The notes below the pieces were generated by a model. That model ran no database searches. It was given only the letters and a program-made list of their open reading frames with translations, and was not told the DNA's origin. From Bacteroidota bacterium (lineage in GTDB: Bacteria; Bacteroidota; Bacteroidia; Flavobacteriales; Weeksellaceae), in assembly GCA_023423715.1 (NCBI GenBank), contig JAFAFC010000039.1, positions 1 through 64,000 on the forward strand: 64,000 nucleotides of DNA, in the 5' to 3' direction. A program made the translations under genes and the position numbers. Shown piece after piece: positions 1 through 8,502 of this stretch. Numbering within the stretch: the first letter of the stretch is position 1; the number at the start of each line of letters is the position of its first letter.

Positions 1-190
1 TTTAACTTTTGCCTTGATGCAAAAGTTACAAAAGATCAAGACTTGGATTTTGAAGCTAAAATTTTCAATAATTTTCTAAAACTTCTAAAACTCACGCCTA
101 CGCTTTTTCTTTCGCTTGTTCAAACAGTAGAAGTTTTTTAACGAAAATTGTTGCAAATTTTTTAACGCTTCAAACTCCTAGGTCGGTTTA
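1..190. repeat. Dispersed repeat family A, copy 1
   Basis: This noncoding stretch matches 26040-26215 almost base for base in its first part (the run CAAGACTTGGATTTTGAAGC and the following AAAATTTTCAATAATTTTC are shared) and again at the end (ACTCCTAGGTCGGTTT). The middle is diverged. No open frame explains the conservation. Such noncoding repeats are common between Flavobacteriia genes; the function is unknown. Confidence 0.75.
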
Positions 191-214
191 ATGCCGTTTT
201 TTGTTTTAAATTCC

Positions 215-545
215 CGATTGTCATTTCGAATGGAGTGAAGCAAAGTGAGAAATCTCTTTCACGTGAGTTTGGAGAGTTCCCCTTTAGGGGTTGGGGGTCT
301 TTTGTCGATACCATTTTATGTTCGTTTTTTGTTTGACGTTTAAGGTTTAAAGTCTGGTGTCTGTTGGTCTCGAGTCTAACGTCTAATTTCTAATTTCTAA
401 CCTCTATTTCGGGTTTAAAGTCTCGTGTTTGTTTGGCTCAAGTTGAACAAAACGCTTCAAAATATATGATACATTTTACAATGAATCAAAGTCTGATGCC
501 TCATGTCTGTTGGTCTCAAGTCTAATTCGTATCCATTAAATACTC
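215..545. repeat. Degenerate low-complexity repeat region (family B relatives)
   Basis: The stretch contains the CCCCTTTAGGGG hairpin core with GTTGGGGG behind it, a phrase about fixed-length text such as GAGAAATCTC, and two tandem-like versions of a segment reading GTCTGGTGTCTGTTGGTCTC and GTCTGATGCCTCATGTCTG. The same hairpin core recurs at about 15500, 21985, 22240 and 26440. I see no gene here; the start of the sigma-like gene's 3' end is at 560. Confidence 0.6.
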
Positions 546-559
546 GTGTTTTTTCCATG

Positions 560-1378
560 TTAGTAGTGTGTTTGGGGTTGGTTTTGTTTTTGGATGAATT
601 GGTAAGCGACAATAAATTCGCGATGTACTTCTTTTTCGGGGAGTTTGAGTTCTTGGGCGATCACGGCAAAGGAAGTTTTTTGCTCCATTCTTCTTCGTAT
701 GATTTCCGTTTGTTGGTCCGTTAGCTTTTCTGATTGTTCTACTATGGTGGTGGCTGTTTTTTCTTGAACTTGATTGTAAGAACTTCCTTTAATGATTTTT
801 CGTAGGTCGTCAATTGCTTTGGAGACTTCGTTGCTTATGCTTGTTACGCTGCTTCCCATGGCTGTGGCGATTGCTTTATAATGGAAGCCGTATTCTAAGC
901 AAAGCTCTATAAGGCGTTTTCTTTTGGGTGTTAGTAGGCTTAGCAGTTTCATCACTTCGTCCAATCTTGTTTGTTCGGTTTCGTGATTGAGAAGGTTTTC
1001 GGTGTCGTGTGCTGGGTCGTACCCCGCAAGGTAGCTTTGGTAGTTATCAAAGCCTTCGAGGGAATATTGCAAGCGTGCGAATTTGTTTTTGGGAGCCGCG
1101 TAGTAGGTGATGCATTCTCTTTTCAAGACAAAGCGTAGAAAGCAGACCATGTGAAAGGGGGATTCTATAGCATCTCGGTTGAGCCAAAGTTTGAGATAGA
1201 CGTCTTGAACGAGGGTTTCCAGAACGAAATCATCCTGTAGTTTTTGTCTTCCGATCCAGAAGAGGAGTCTTCGGTAGCGTGCATCAATATGCTTTATGGA
1301 AACGGGATCACCATCTTTCAAAAGTTCGTACAGCTGGAGGTCTGTGATTTTGCGAGGCAAGGTGTTTGTTCTTTTCAT
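560..1378 (-). CDS. Sigma-70-like (ECF-type) RNA polymerase sigma factor with C-terminal extension
   Basis: The 272-aa product looks like a sigma-70 family protein. Residues about 20-100 fit a region 2-like helical block (DDFVLETLVQDVYLKLW, then a FLRFVLKREC stretch). Residues about 165-215 form a region 4 helix-turn-helix (LLTPKRKRLIELCLEYGFHYKAIA style, then SSVTSISNEVSKAIDDLRK). A second putative HTH follows at the C-terminus (LTDQQTEIIRRRMEQKTS, AQELKLPEKEVHREF), which is unusual for ECF factors. I chose the ATG at 1378 because the longer frame to 1516 runs through a structured leader. The gene reads leftward, divergent from the small HTH gene at 1757. No anti-sigma gene is adjacent. Target genes are unknown; a phage- or element-type regulator is an alternative. 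Confidence 0.6.
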   Translation of the reverse strand: MKRTNTLPRKITDLQLYELLKDGDPVSIKHIDARYRRLLFWIGRQKLQDDFVLETLVQDVYLKLWLNRDAIESPFHMVCFLRFVLKRECITYYAAPKNKFARLQYSLEGFDNYQSYLAGYDPAHDTENLLNHETEQTRLDEVMKLLSLLTPKRKRLIELCLEYGFHYKAIATAMGSSVTSISNEVSKAIDDLRKIIKGSSYNQVQEKTATTIVEQSEKLTDQQTEIIRRRMEQKTSFAVIAQELKLPEKEVHREFIVAYQFIQKQNQPQTHY

Positions 1379-1477
1379 AAGACGAATGTTTTTAAACTTA
1401 GTATTACTAGAAGAAACTGCTTTGATCCGTACGCTGAACTTACCTCCTCTAAAACACCCACCCTTACCAACACCCCA

Positions 1478-1610
1478 TAAAAAAGGCGTGGAACTCAACT
1501 TACAGACTAGAGGCACTGGTATACCCGTGTACGATAAGTGAGCCCACGCCGCGGTCGTGAGCTAATTTACTTATCTTCTCGTACACATAAAAATTACCAG
1601 TTTTCTAGTC
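1478..1610 (-). promoter_or_regulatory. Putative transcription attenuator (terminator and competing antiterminator) upstream of the sigma-like gene
   Basis: On the minus strand an upstream arm (1568-1610, containing GACTAGA, ACTGGTA, GTGTACGA, ATAAGT in order) pairs with 1505-1537 (ACTTATCGTACAC, TACCAGT, TCTAGTC). The second arm of that long hairpin also contributes to a second stem: GGCGTGG..CTCACTTA (about 1535-1550) with TAAGTTGAG..CCACGCC (about 1485-1502), which is followed by six T residues (1479-1484). The two folds share the ACTTA element and cannot form together, which is the layout of a terminator/antiterminator switch. It lies 100 bases before the ATG. The ligand or factor is unknown; a stand-alone structured RNA such as a 6S-like RNA is an alternative. 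Confidence 0.55.
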
Positions 1611-1654
1611 GAGAATCTAAGCAATAGCTTCGAATATTATAATTTGAAGTATTG

Positions 1655-1686
1655 CAAAATTACCTTTATAAGTAATTTGTTTCAAA
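1655..1686 (-). promoter_or_regulatory. Bacteroidota-type promoter for the sigma-like gene
   Basis: Reading the minus strand, TTTG (1686-1683) is followed after 20 bases by TAATTTTG (1662-1655), matching the Bacteroidota -33/-7 consensus TTTG and TAnnTTTG. Transcription would begin near 1650 and give a leader of about 270 bases that contains the switch-like structure at 1478-1610. Confidence 0.6.
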
Positions 1687-1707
1687 TATAATAAAATTAT
1701 TTCAATC

Positions 1708-1723
1708 ACGGCCGTTCGGCCGT
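1708..1723. promoter_or_regulatory. GC-rich perfect palindrome, candidate operator
   Basis: ACGGCCG, two bases, CGGCCGT: a perfect 7-bp inverted repeat in an otherwise very AT-rich divergent intergenic region, 34 bases before the small HTH gene and just upstream of the leftward promoter at 1655-1686. Its position suits an operator for the adjacent HTH protein. A small hairpin with an A/T tail is the alternative reading. Confidence 0.4.
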
Positions 1724-1756
1724 AAAATTTTAAAAACAATATATTTCTTTTGTTAT

Positions 1757-1990
1757 ATGACTGACATAAACGAGAAAATATGTTCTTATATAACCAAACA
1801 ATGGTTAATCCCCTGGCTTAATGAAAACAAGTCACAGAACTCGTTTGCTAAAATTCATGATGTAGAAGAAAGTACGATTAGGAAAATTAAAGGTGATACA
1901 ACCTACAGAATTCCCGTTGAAACTCTATATCGAATTTGTTCTGCAAGAAAAATTACACTTGAACAATTTTTCAAACTTATAAATGAATAA
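1757..1990 (+). CDS. Small helix-turn-helix (XRE-like) transcriptional regulator
   Basis: A 77-aa protein that is essentially one HTH domain: SQNSFAKIHDVEESTIRKIKG forms the helix-turn-helix (residues about 25-47), followed by a conserved-looking tail YRIPVETLYRICSARKITLE. Flavobacterial single-domain regulators of this type often lie beside restriction-modification genes or mobile islands, and this one precedes the defence island. It is followed at once by a strong terminator, so it is transcribed alone. It may control itself, the divergent sigma-like gene, or the island; that is inference from position. Confidence 0.7.
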   Translation: MTDINEKICSYITKQWLIPWLNENKSQNSFAKIHDVEESTIRKIKGDTTYRIPVETLYRICSARKITLEQFFKLINE

Positions 1991-2017
1991 ACCACCAGCT
2001 TAAGTTGGTGGTTTTTT
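1991..2017 (+). terminator. Rho-independent terminator after the small HTH gene
   Basis: ACCACCA and TGGTGGT pair around a CTTAAG-containing centre, and six T residues follow. It starts one base after the stop codon and separates the regulator from the island. Confidence 0.85.
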
Positions 2018-2070
2018 ATTCCTTCAGTCAAAACGGTTTTTAAGTTGTAATACCACAACGTAAGAAGAAA

Positions 2071-2260
2071 AACCTATTTTAATTCAACAAAGTTTTTCGT
2101 ATTTTTGGAAGATAACCATAAAACGAAATGATACTACGACGCTATATTGATATAGGAAATATCCTCTATCAAACAAGAAACTCATGAGAACATTTGTGTA
2201 GAGAAGATTTACACGCACTCCTCCTTCCATTTTACCGCAGATTCTAACCATTGAAGAATC
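2071..2260 (+). pseudogene. Decayed promoter and 5' end of a second copy of the downstream restriction-modification gene
   Basis: The region aligns without gaps to 12141-12315, at a constant offset of 10070 bases. Bases 2090-2122 are identical to 12160-12192 and include a TATTTTTG -7 element. Translation from the ATG at 2128 gives MILRRYIDIGNILYQTRNS then a stop, against MTLQQYIDKVNILYQTGNA in the intact gene at 12198; EH and the following residues also align, then a second stop appears and similarity fades near 2260. It is therefore a dead 5' fragment. It lies directly upstream of the five-gene operon and its surviving promoter may drive that operon. Confidence 0.8.
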
Positions 2261-2405
2261 GTTGTAGATATAACAAAGTATAAGAAGCGGATAAAAATAG
2301 TAGTCTTATAGTTCGTTTTAGCATTCTAATGTGGTATGAAGATCAGAAGTAACACTATTCTAATAGGGAGGAATTGATGATCTAGAAAATTGATAATATT
2401 TTAAG

Positions 2406-3458
2406 ATGATTGTAAAGTTTTTAAAAGCAGACAACGGTGATTCCATATGGATTTCATTTCTCGAAAATGATATAATAAGAAACATTCTTATTGACGGAGG
2501 CGTTGGGAACACTTATAATAGTACATCAAACGTAAAAGGCGATTTGTATTCAGTAATTGAGAACATTCGAAAAAATAAGCAAAGCATTGATCTTCTTGTT
2601 TTAACCCATTTTGATGATGATCATATTGGCGGAATTTTACGATGGATCAATAAAGATAAAGAAGCTTCTAGTCTTATTAAAAAGGTATGGTTTAACTCAG
2701 GAAAGGAAATAGCAAAAAAGTTTGAAAGCGAAGAAAATCCAGATTTAGATATTGAAATAGTTGACGGTGTAGATGATTTTCATACAAGTCCTAAACAAGG
2801 GATAAAATTTGAAAATTATCTTAGAGATAACAATTTATGGGATGGTCAAGTTATTCAACAAGGGTCAGAATATGATCTGTTTGGCTTAAAGTTCAAAATT
2901 TTATCGCCCAACAACGATAAGCTTGATAAACTTTTAAAGTTATATGAAAAACAAAAAGATTATTTTACAAGTGGTGGTGAATATGATTTTGAAACTTCTT
3001 TAAAAGGTTTTATCATCGAAGAAAATCTGGATGATTTTGAATTCAAGGAAGATACAAGTATTGCCAATGGAAGTTCTATAGCTTTTATAATGGAGTACGA
3101 AGATAAAAGCTTTCTTTTCTTAGCAGATGCTCATCCCTCAGTAATAATCGAAGGTTTAGACCATTTTGATTACAACAAAGGTAATCCATTAAATGCGGAA
3201 TTAATGAAAATATCACATCATGGAAGTATGTACAATACCAATAAAGAACTTTTGGAAATTGTAAAAACAAGTAATTATCTAATAAGTTCAAATGCAACTA
3301 AACACGGATTACCCAATAAAAGAACAATAGCAAGAATTATCAATAATAATCCTAATGCATTTATCTATTTCAACTACGATTTAAAAGATGCAATCTTTTC
3401 AGAACAAGATTGGAAAGATTATTCGGGCTTTAGATCTAAAATGCAAAATGAGTTTTGA
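2406..3458 (+). CDS. Metallo-beta-lactamase-fold hydrolase (ComEC/Rec2-like), defence operon gene 1
   Basis: A 350-aa protein with the MBL metal-binding signature THFDDDHIGG (H68, D70, D72, H73), a later LFLADAH strand carrying an Asp, and ISHHGSMYNTN (H271/H272). The spacing is that of the competence-associated ComEC/Rec2 C-terminal MBL family, which includes many free-standing proteins of conflict systems; no membrane segment is present, so it should be cytosolic. MBL proteins paired with trypsin-like proteases also occur in the Avs1 (AVAST type I) systems. The stop overlaps the next gene's ATG (TGATG), implying translational coupling. Substrate unknown; a nuclease or phosphodiesterase-type activity is inferred only from the fold. 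Confidence 0.85.
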   Translation: MIVKFLKADNGDSIWISFLENDIIRNILIDGGVGNTYNSTSNVKGDLYSVIENIRKNKQSIDLLVLTHFDDDHIGGILRWINKDKEASSLIKKVWFNSGKEIAKKFESEENPDLDIEIVDGVDDFHTSPKQGIKFENYLRDNNLWDGQVIQQGSEYDLFGLKFKILSPNNDKLDKLLKLYEKQKDYFTSGGEYDFETSLKGFIIEENLDDFEFKEDTSIANGSSIAFIMEYEDKSFLFLADAHPSVIIEGLDHFDYNKGNPLNAELMKISHHGSMYNTNKELLEIVKTSNYLISSNATKHGLPNKRTIARIINNNPNAFIYFNYDLKDAIFSEQDWKDYSGFRSKMQNEF

Positions 3459-4840
3459 TGGACGTAAATGATTTAAAAAAATATACAGTAATACTAGGTA
3501 CTGGTAGTGGAGTTTTATTTCAACCCTTGGACGAATCTAAAACATATATACTTTCAGCAAAACATGTATTTTATAAAAAGGTTCCAAATGACAATGGACA
3601 AAATACTGAAAAATTAGTAAGCACGATTAAATACTCAATGTCAGATACTCAAAATAATGGTATAGATGTATTAATTAATAAAGGCACAAATTATTTTGAA
3701 CATGAGACTGCTGATGCTGCTATATTAATATTAGATGAGAATCTAGGGTTCAATCAGATTTTTATTGATGAAGTATGTACTACTTTCAACGAGTCCTTCC
3801 TTTGCGGGTTTCCTGGTAAAATTAATGATAATAGAAATGACAGATATACTAATCATCAAATTAATCGCAAAATAACTGATACTAATAATAAGTATTTAAG
3901 ACTGGAAACAAATTTTGGAAATTTAAATCATGAAGATATTCTAGGTTTTTCTGGTGGTGGAATTTTAAGATTAAACAATGGTGTAATTAATATTATTGGT
4001 ATCCAATCATCTACGATAACGGATTTTGCCAATGGTCAAATAGATGTCGTACCTATCAGTAAGTTTATTGAAATAGTTGAGAGTAATGACTTACCTGAAA
4101 TGATTCCTAAACATTTATCAAATTTCTCTTTTCTAAACGATAAGATTTTTGACTTCCATGCTGGATCTGGGGAAGAAGATATCGCTATTGTAAAATCTGT
4201 TCTTAAACGTACAGCTTTAGATGTCATAAAAAGTGAAATAACCCCCCTTTTTATAAAGGATTATTTTAAAGAAAAACTTTTGTTAAATAAAAGTGATTTA
4301 ACAACTTTAAAAGATGAGTTGGTTTATATAACGTGGTTAGAATTTTTGACTTTCATAAATGTAATCAAATCCAAAATTTGCACTCGAGAAGAGTTGATTG
4401 AAACTCAATCAATTGTAAGATTAATATTTAATTTTAATGAAAGTGATTGGTTGGGAGATAATTTCATTACAAATTGTCTATTATACGATTATGATAATCT
4501 TTCTGTAGAGGGAACTATATTCATAAAAACTAAAAAATCACCAAGTAAAATTAAAGACTATTATGTAAAAAGAGGTGATGTTTTACCAAGCATAAGTGTA
4601 GTCAAAGATAAATATATGAAAGGAATTCCAGTCTATGATGGTCAAGGTTCAGATATATTTAATGCTGAATCTGAAACTAAGGAATTTATTTTTGATAAAT
4701 ATAATTTTGTGCATTTTGAATATCTTAAATATATAATGCTAGTTGAAAATAGTGATGAATATCGAACTTTCAATAGATTGAATGAAAATGAACTACTTAT
4801 AAAACTAAAAGAAGAATATGGAAAAATATTTGGAATATAG
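3458..4840 (+). CDS. Trypsin-like serine protease with C-terminal extension, defence operon gene 2
   Basis: The 460-aa product carries a chymotrypsin-fold triad: H36 in LSAKHVF, D86 in ETADAAILI and S165 in LGFSGGG. There is no signal peptide, so the protease should act in the cytosol. Residues about 230-460 are a distinct C-terminal domain (with WLEFLTFI and VHFEYLKY segments) that I do not recognise; in ABC-three-component systems the effector is typically joined to a C-terminal assembly domain, and this could be one. A TTG three bases upstream is in frame, but the ATG overlapping the previous stop is the better start. The gene overlaps the next one by 23 bases. Likely role: effector protease released or activated on infection (inference). 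Confidence 0.75.
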   Translation: MDVNDLKKYTVILGTGSGVLFQPLDESKTYILSAKHVFYKKVPNDNGQNTEKLVSTIKYSMSDTQNNGIDVLINKGTNYFEHETADAAILILDENLGFNQIFIDEVCTTFNESFLCGFPGKINDNRNDRYTNHQINRKITDTNNKYLRLETNFGNLNHEDILGFSGGGILRLNNGVINIIGIQSSTITDFANGQIDVVPISKFIEIVESNDLPEMIPKHLSNFSFLNDKIFDFHAGSGEEDIAIVKSVLKRTALDVIKSEITPLFIKDYFKEKLLLNKSDLTTLKDELVYITWLEFLTFINVIKSKICTREELIETQSIVRLIFNFNESDWLGDNFITNCLLYDYDNLSVEGTIFIKTKKSPSKIKDYYVKRGDVLPSISVVKDKYMKGIPVYDGQGSDIFNAESETKEFIFDKYNFVHFEYLKYIMLVENSDEYRTFNRLNENELLIKLKEEYGKIFGI

Positions 4841-5363
4841 TGCTGAAGTAAATAAGCAACTAAAAAAGAAATATGAAAATTTTGATTTTCAGTTTCAATT
4901 AATAAAAGCAAATGTAAATATATCTGTATTCTTTGTATTCACAGATAGTATTTCTCTTTCTGAAGAAAATAGATGGGAGAATATTTCTAAAGAGATAGCA
5001 TTAAAATACCAATCTAAGCTAGAAACTGTATATGAAAAGTGGAATCTTTATATCATATATATTACAAGTGATATGACTCCTAAAGAACTCAAAAACAAAA
5101 TTGAGAATGATAAATTTTCAAGTAGAAAGATTGTTGAAGATTCATATAACAAAGAATTTAATAACGAAGAGGCGAATCGTTTGATTGTAAAACATATTAC
5201 CAATGCAGATTTAAAAGAAATCGTAGAGAAAACTCAAGAAGTCACTATTGCAACATACGTCCCTAAAAATGAAAAACTGTGGGAACTTCTATTGAAAGAA
5301 GAAAAAGTGATTGGAGATAGAAAAGTTCAAAAAGAATTTATTAAAAAAATCAATTCATTATGA
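4818..5363 (+). CDS. ABC-three-component system middle-component-like protein, defence operon gene 3
   Basis: A 181-aa soluble protein. Its features are a central hydrophobic core (VNISVFFVFTDS, KWNLYIIYITSD) and a conserved-looking KIENDKFSSRKIVED motif near residue 95-110. From memory this pattern fits the small middle component (MC1-like) that sits between the effector and the ABC ATPase in ABC-three-component systems, and its place in the operon, between protease and SMC-like ATPase, is exactly that. The start ATG lies inside the preceding gene and the stop overlaps the next ATG (ATGA). Assignment rests on position and motif resemblance; without those it would be hypothetical. Confidence 0.5.
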   Translation: MEKYLEYSAEVNKQLKKKYENFDFQFQLIKANVNISVFFVFTDSISLSEENRWENISKEIALKYQSKLETVYEKWNLYIIYITSDMTPKELKNKIENDKFSSRKIVEDSYNKEFNNEEANRLIVKHITNADLKEIVEKTQEVTIATYVPKNEKLWELLLKEEKVIGDRKVQKEFIKKINSL

Positions 5364-8300
5364 AAATCAAAAGTGTAAAGATTACCGGATTCAGGGCATT
5401 CGAAAAAGAAGAAGATTCCACTTTTGATTTTACAAAAGATGGTGAAATAATGAACTTTGCTTCAATATATGCTCCAAATGGTTTTGGCAAAACCTCTTTC
5501 TATGATGCTGTTGAATGGGGAATTACTCATAAAATTCAACGCTTTGACAGGATGGTTGATTTTGAAAAAGTAAGAAAAGATAATAATGGGGATTTATTGC
5601 AAAATAATTCTTCTTCATCTGGTAAAGTAATTGTAGAAACAAATTTAGAAACCTTTCAAAATATTATTAATAAAAGAAAGGTTTACAAAAAGGACGAAAA
5701 ACCTATTAATGAATATTTTAAACATCAGATATTAACTCAAGATTTAATAGATTCTGTTCTAAAAGAAGAGAAAGCAGATAAACGATATGAAAACTTTTTA
5801 GAAATTGATGATAATTTAAAAAAGTACGATTCAGCGTATAAAAAGATTAATACTCTTTTGGGATATATTGCTGACCAAAGAAACGAGTTGGTTAAAAGCA
5901 AAGAAGATGAAGAAAAAAAACTTCAAGGAGAGATTGATTTTGAGCAGGAGTTTAAAAAGTTTGATGAGATTAATGAAGTAATCAGTTTGCTTAATAAAGA
6001 AAATGAAAGCTTAAAATTAATTAATCAAAACACATTCAATCAGACTTCTTATGATAATCTATCTAGAAATATTGATGTTCGATTGTTATCACTGGAAGAA
6101 GAATTAATCAAAGTTAGATTACGTATCGATACAATAATATTAGCAAGAGATGGGGAAGAATCTGAAGATGGTAAATTGGATGGTGGAATACTTTCTTACC
6201 TTGAAAATAAGGATAAAATTGTAAAATTAGATGAACAAATTAAAGAACTGGATAAGATAATAAAGTGGTTTGAAGAACAAGAAAAGGTTAATAGTGAATC
6301 TAGTGTTATAGAAGAGAATTTAAAAATCCAGCAAAATAGATTGGAGCGAGCTCTCCATATTGAAAAACAGTTTGCAACATTTCTTAGTATAAAAAAAGAA
6401 ATAGATAATTTAAATAAAGATATCACAGGGTTTAAAGACACATTACTTAATTCCGAACGTGAGAAGTTTGATGTTGAAAAGGAGAAAAACGATACAATTA
6501 TAAAGCTTAACGATTTAAAGAAATCTCTTGAAAATAATAGATCTAAACTAAATAATATACCAACTCAGCAAAAACAGTTCGAATTAACTTCTCAGGCTAT
6601 TGTTGATTTACAAAAGGTTATTGATGATTTATCAAAATCAATTACAACAGAAGAAAACAAACTAAATGACCTAAAAATAATTTTAGATGAGTTTGGATAT
6701 TATGAAAATAAAATCAACGATGATATTGAACTTCTGTTGGAATTTAAATTATTCGACGAACATAAAGAGTTAGTTACTCATCACATAAATGAGAAACAAA
6801 ATCTGGAGAAATTAAAAAAAGATATTCAGGAAATTCAATTTAAAATTGACAATCAAAACCAGTTCAATAAAGAACTTAATGATTTTATTAATTCAGGATT
6901 GGAATTGGTAAACAAGTCGCAAAATTCAGACTGTCCTTTATGTAACCACAACTATGGCACATTTGAAAAATTATCTGAGAATATCTTATCTAATAAGTTA
7001 TTAGATAGTCAGTTGAAAATACACCTAGAAGAAAAGGTTGAGGCAGAGTCAAAAATAAATAAGCTGGTATTACAGCTTTCTGTTGATAAAGAAAAAATTG
7101 AGAAGTTTTTTTCTGCAATCAAACAGCCTTACTTATCGGATTATAAAAATGCACAAAATGTAATTGACAAATTAGGTTCTGAGAGAAAGATTAATTCAGA
7201 GAAACTGAATAGTAATCAATTGATATTAAGCGATATTAATTTATCATTAGGAGATTCAAAGACATTTGAAGAATTATCAACTAAAATACAAAATGATATT
7301 TCAAAAACAGATAACCAAATATTAGAGTTATCTGGTCAAATGAAAAAAAATGATGAAACATTATTAGAGAAAGAAACTTTGATTAAATCAACTAAAGAAA
7401 AACTAGAAATTTCAGAACACAATCTGTTAAAACATCAGTCTTCAAATGAGCATAAGGAAGTCCGAGAGTATTTTATTGAAGAATTGAACTCTAATAATAT
7501 TGAAAAATCTATACTATCAGAAGGTATAACTACTATTTACACAACTCTAAATTACTTAACAGACAAAAATGGAAATTTAAACAAATCTTTAGAAGAGTTA
7601 AAGCTAAAACTATCTAATCATGCTTTAAGTAAGGATGAATACATCAAAAAAACTCACGAAATAAATGATGCAAAAAGCCTAATGTTGAGAGTTTATGAAA
7701 GTTATGAAAATTATATTCTATCAGAATTTGGTGTAAAAATAAACGATAAAGATAAATCTCAAATAGAAGCAGCATTTATAGATTTGATTGAAAAGCAAAA
7801 GAAGGTTGAAAGGCAAGCTGAATATAGAATTGAAAAATATAAAATTCTAAAAATTTTAAATGATGCCTGTATAAAAGCTACTGAATCTAAACGAGTGCAA
7901 GATGAAATTGAAAAAATCAATAATAGTCTTAAGGAATTAGGTAATGCTGAGAAAGAATTAAATAATGAAAAAGAAAGCCTAAAAACATATCTAAAAAGTA
8001 CAATCGAAGCTTATTTTTATACAAAACTTATAAATGAGATTTATTGCAAGATAGATCCTCATCCAGATTATAAAGAAATAGAATTTGAATGTCATTTTGG
8101 AGAAAAAGAAAAGGATAAGCCAAGACTCCAAATTTATACTATAGATAATGATGGAGTAAAAAGCATTCCTTCATTATATTTTAGTACAGCACAGGTAAAT
8201 ATTCTTAGTTTGAGTATATTCTTAGCAAGAGCCTTAAAAACAACAGACAATGAAGGTAATTCAGTAGATTGTATTTTTATTGATGATCCGATTCAATCGA

Positions 8301-8497
8301 TGGATAGCATTAACATTCTTTCATTTATTGATTTATTTAGAGGAATTTCTGTATCTCTTAATAAGCAGTTGATTGTTTCTACTCATGAGGAGAACTTTCA
8401 TTTACTACTACAAAAGAAAATTCCGTCAGGTTTGTTTAAATCCAAGTATATCGAATTTGAAACATTTGGAAAAGTGAGAAAAAACGTCCTTAAATAG
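5360..8497 (+). CDS. SMC/Rad50-like ABC ATPase with zinc hook, defence operon gene 4
   Basis: A 1045-aa protein with the layout of SMC/Rad50-type ATPases. The N-terminal Walker A is PNGFGKTS (residues 39-46). Two long charged coiled-coil arms (about 170-510 and 540-900) flank a CPLC zinc hook (C525, C528). The C-terminal head has a degenerate signature STAQVNILSL, the Walker B CIFIDDPIQSMD near residue 970-981, and the H-loop IVSTHEE. This family includes Rad50, SbcC, the Lamassu LmuB ATPase and the ABC ATPases of three-component conflict systems. It should be the sensor or motor that recognises DNA ends or foreign DNA and signals to its partners; that role is inferred. Strongly AT-rich. The gene overlaps gene 3 by four bases and is five bases from gene 5. 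Confidence 0.85.
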   Translation: MKIKSVKITGFRAFEKEEDSTFDFTKDGEIMNFASIYAPNGFGKTSFYDAVEWGITHKIQRFDRMVDFEKVRKDNNGDLLQNNSSSSGKVIVETNLETFQNIINKRKVYKKDEKPINEYFKHQILTQDLIDSVLKEEKADKRYENFLEIDDNLKKYDSAYKKINTLLGYIADQRNELVKSKEDEEKKLQGEIDFEQEFKKFDEINEVISLLNKENESLKLINQNTFNQTSYDNLSRNIDVRLLSLEEELIKVRLRIDTIILARDGEESEDGKLDGGILSYLENKDKIVKLDEQIKELDKIIKWFEEQEKVNSESSVIEENLKIQQNRLERALHIEKQFATFLSIKKEIDNLNKDITGFKDTLLNSEREKFDVEKEKNDTIIKLNDLKKSLENNRSKLNNIPTQQKQFELTSQAIVDLQKVIDDLSKSITTEENKLNDLKIILDEFGYYENKINDDIELLLEFKLFDEHKELVTHHINEKQNLEKLKKDIQEIQFKIDNQNQFNKELNDFINSGLELVNKSQNSDCPLCNHNYGTFEKLSENILSNKLLDSQLKIHLEEKVEAESKINKLVLQLSVDKEKIEKFFSAIKQPYLSDYKNAQNVIDKLGSERKINSEKLNSNQLILSDINLSLGDSKTFEELSTKIQNDISKTDNQILELSGQMKKNDETLLEKETLIKSTKEKLEISEHNLLKHQSSNEHKEVREYFIEELNSNNIEKSILSEGITTIYTTLNYLTDKNGNLNKSLEELKLKLSNHALSKDEYIKKTHEINDAKSLMLRVYESYENYILSEFGVKINDKDKSQIEAAFIDLIEKQKKVERQAEYRIEKYKILKILNDACIKATESKRVQDEIEKINNSLKELGNAEKELNNEKESLKTYLKSTIEAYFYTKLINEIYCKIDPHPDYKEIEFECHFGEKEKDKPRLQIYTIDNDGVKSIPSLYFSTAQVNILSLSIFLARALKTTDNEGNSVDCIFIDDPIQSMDSINILSFIDLFRGISVSLNKQLIVSTHEENFHLLLQKKIPSGLFKSKYIEFETFGKVRKNVLK

Positions 8498-8502
8498 TAC
8501 TT

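Noticed and set aside
503..724. Plus-strand frame of 73 codons at the end of the sigma-like gene
   Set aside because: It lies antisense to the region 4 and C-terminal part of the sigma-like gene and has no family resemblance.
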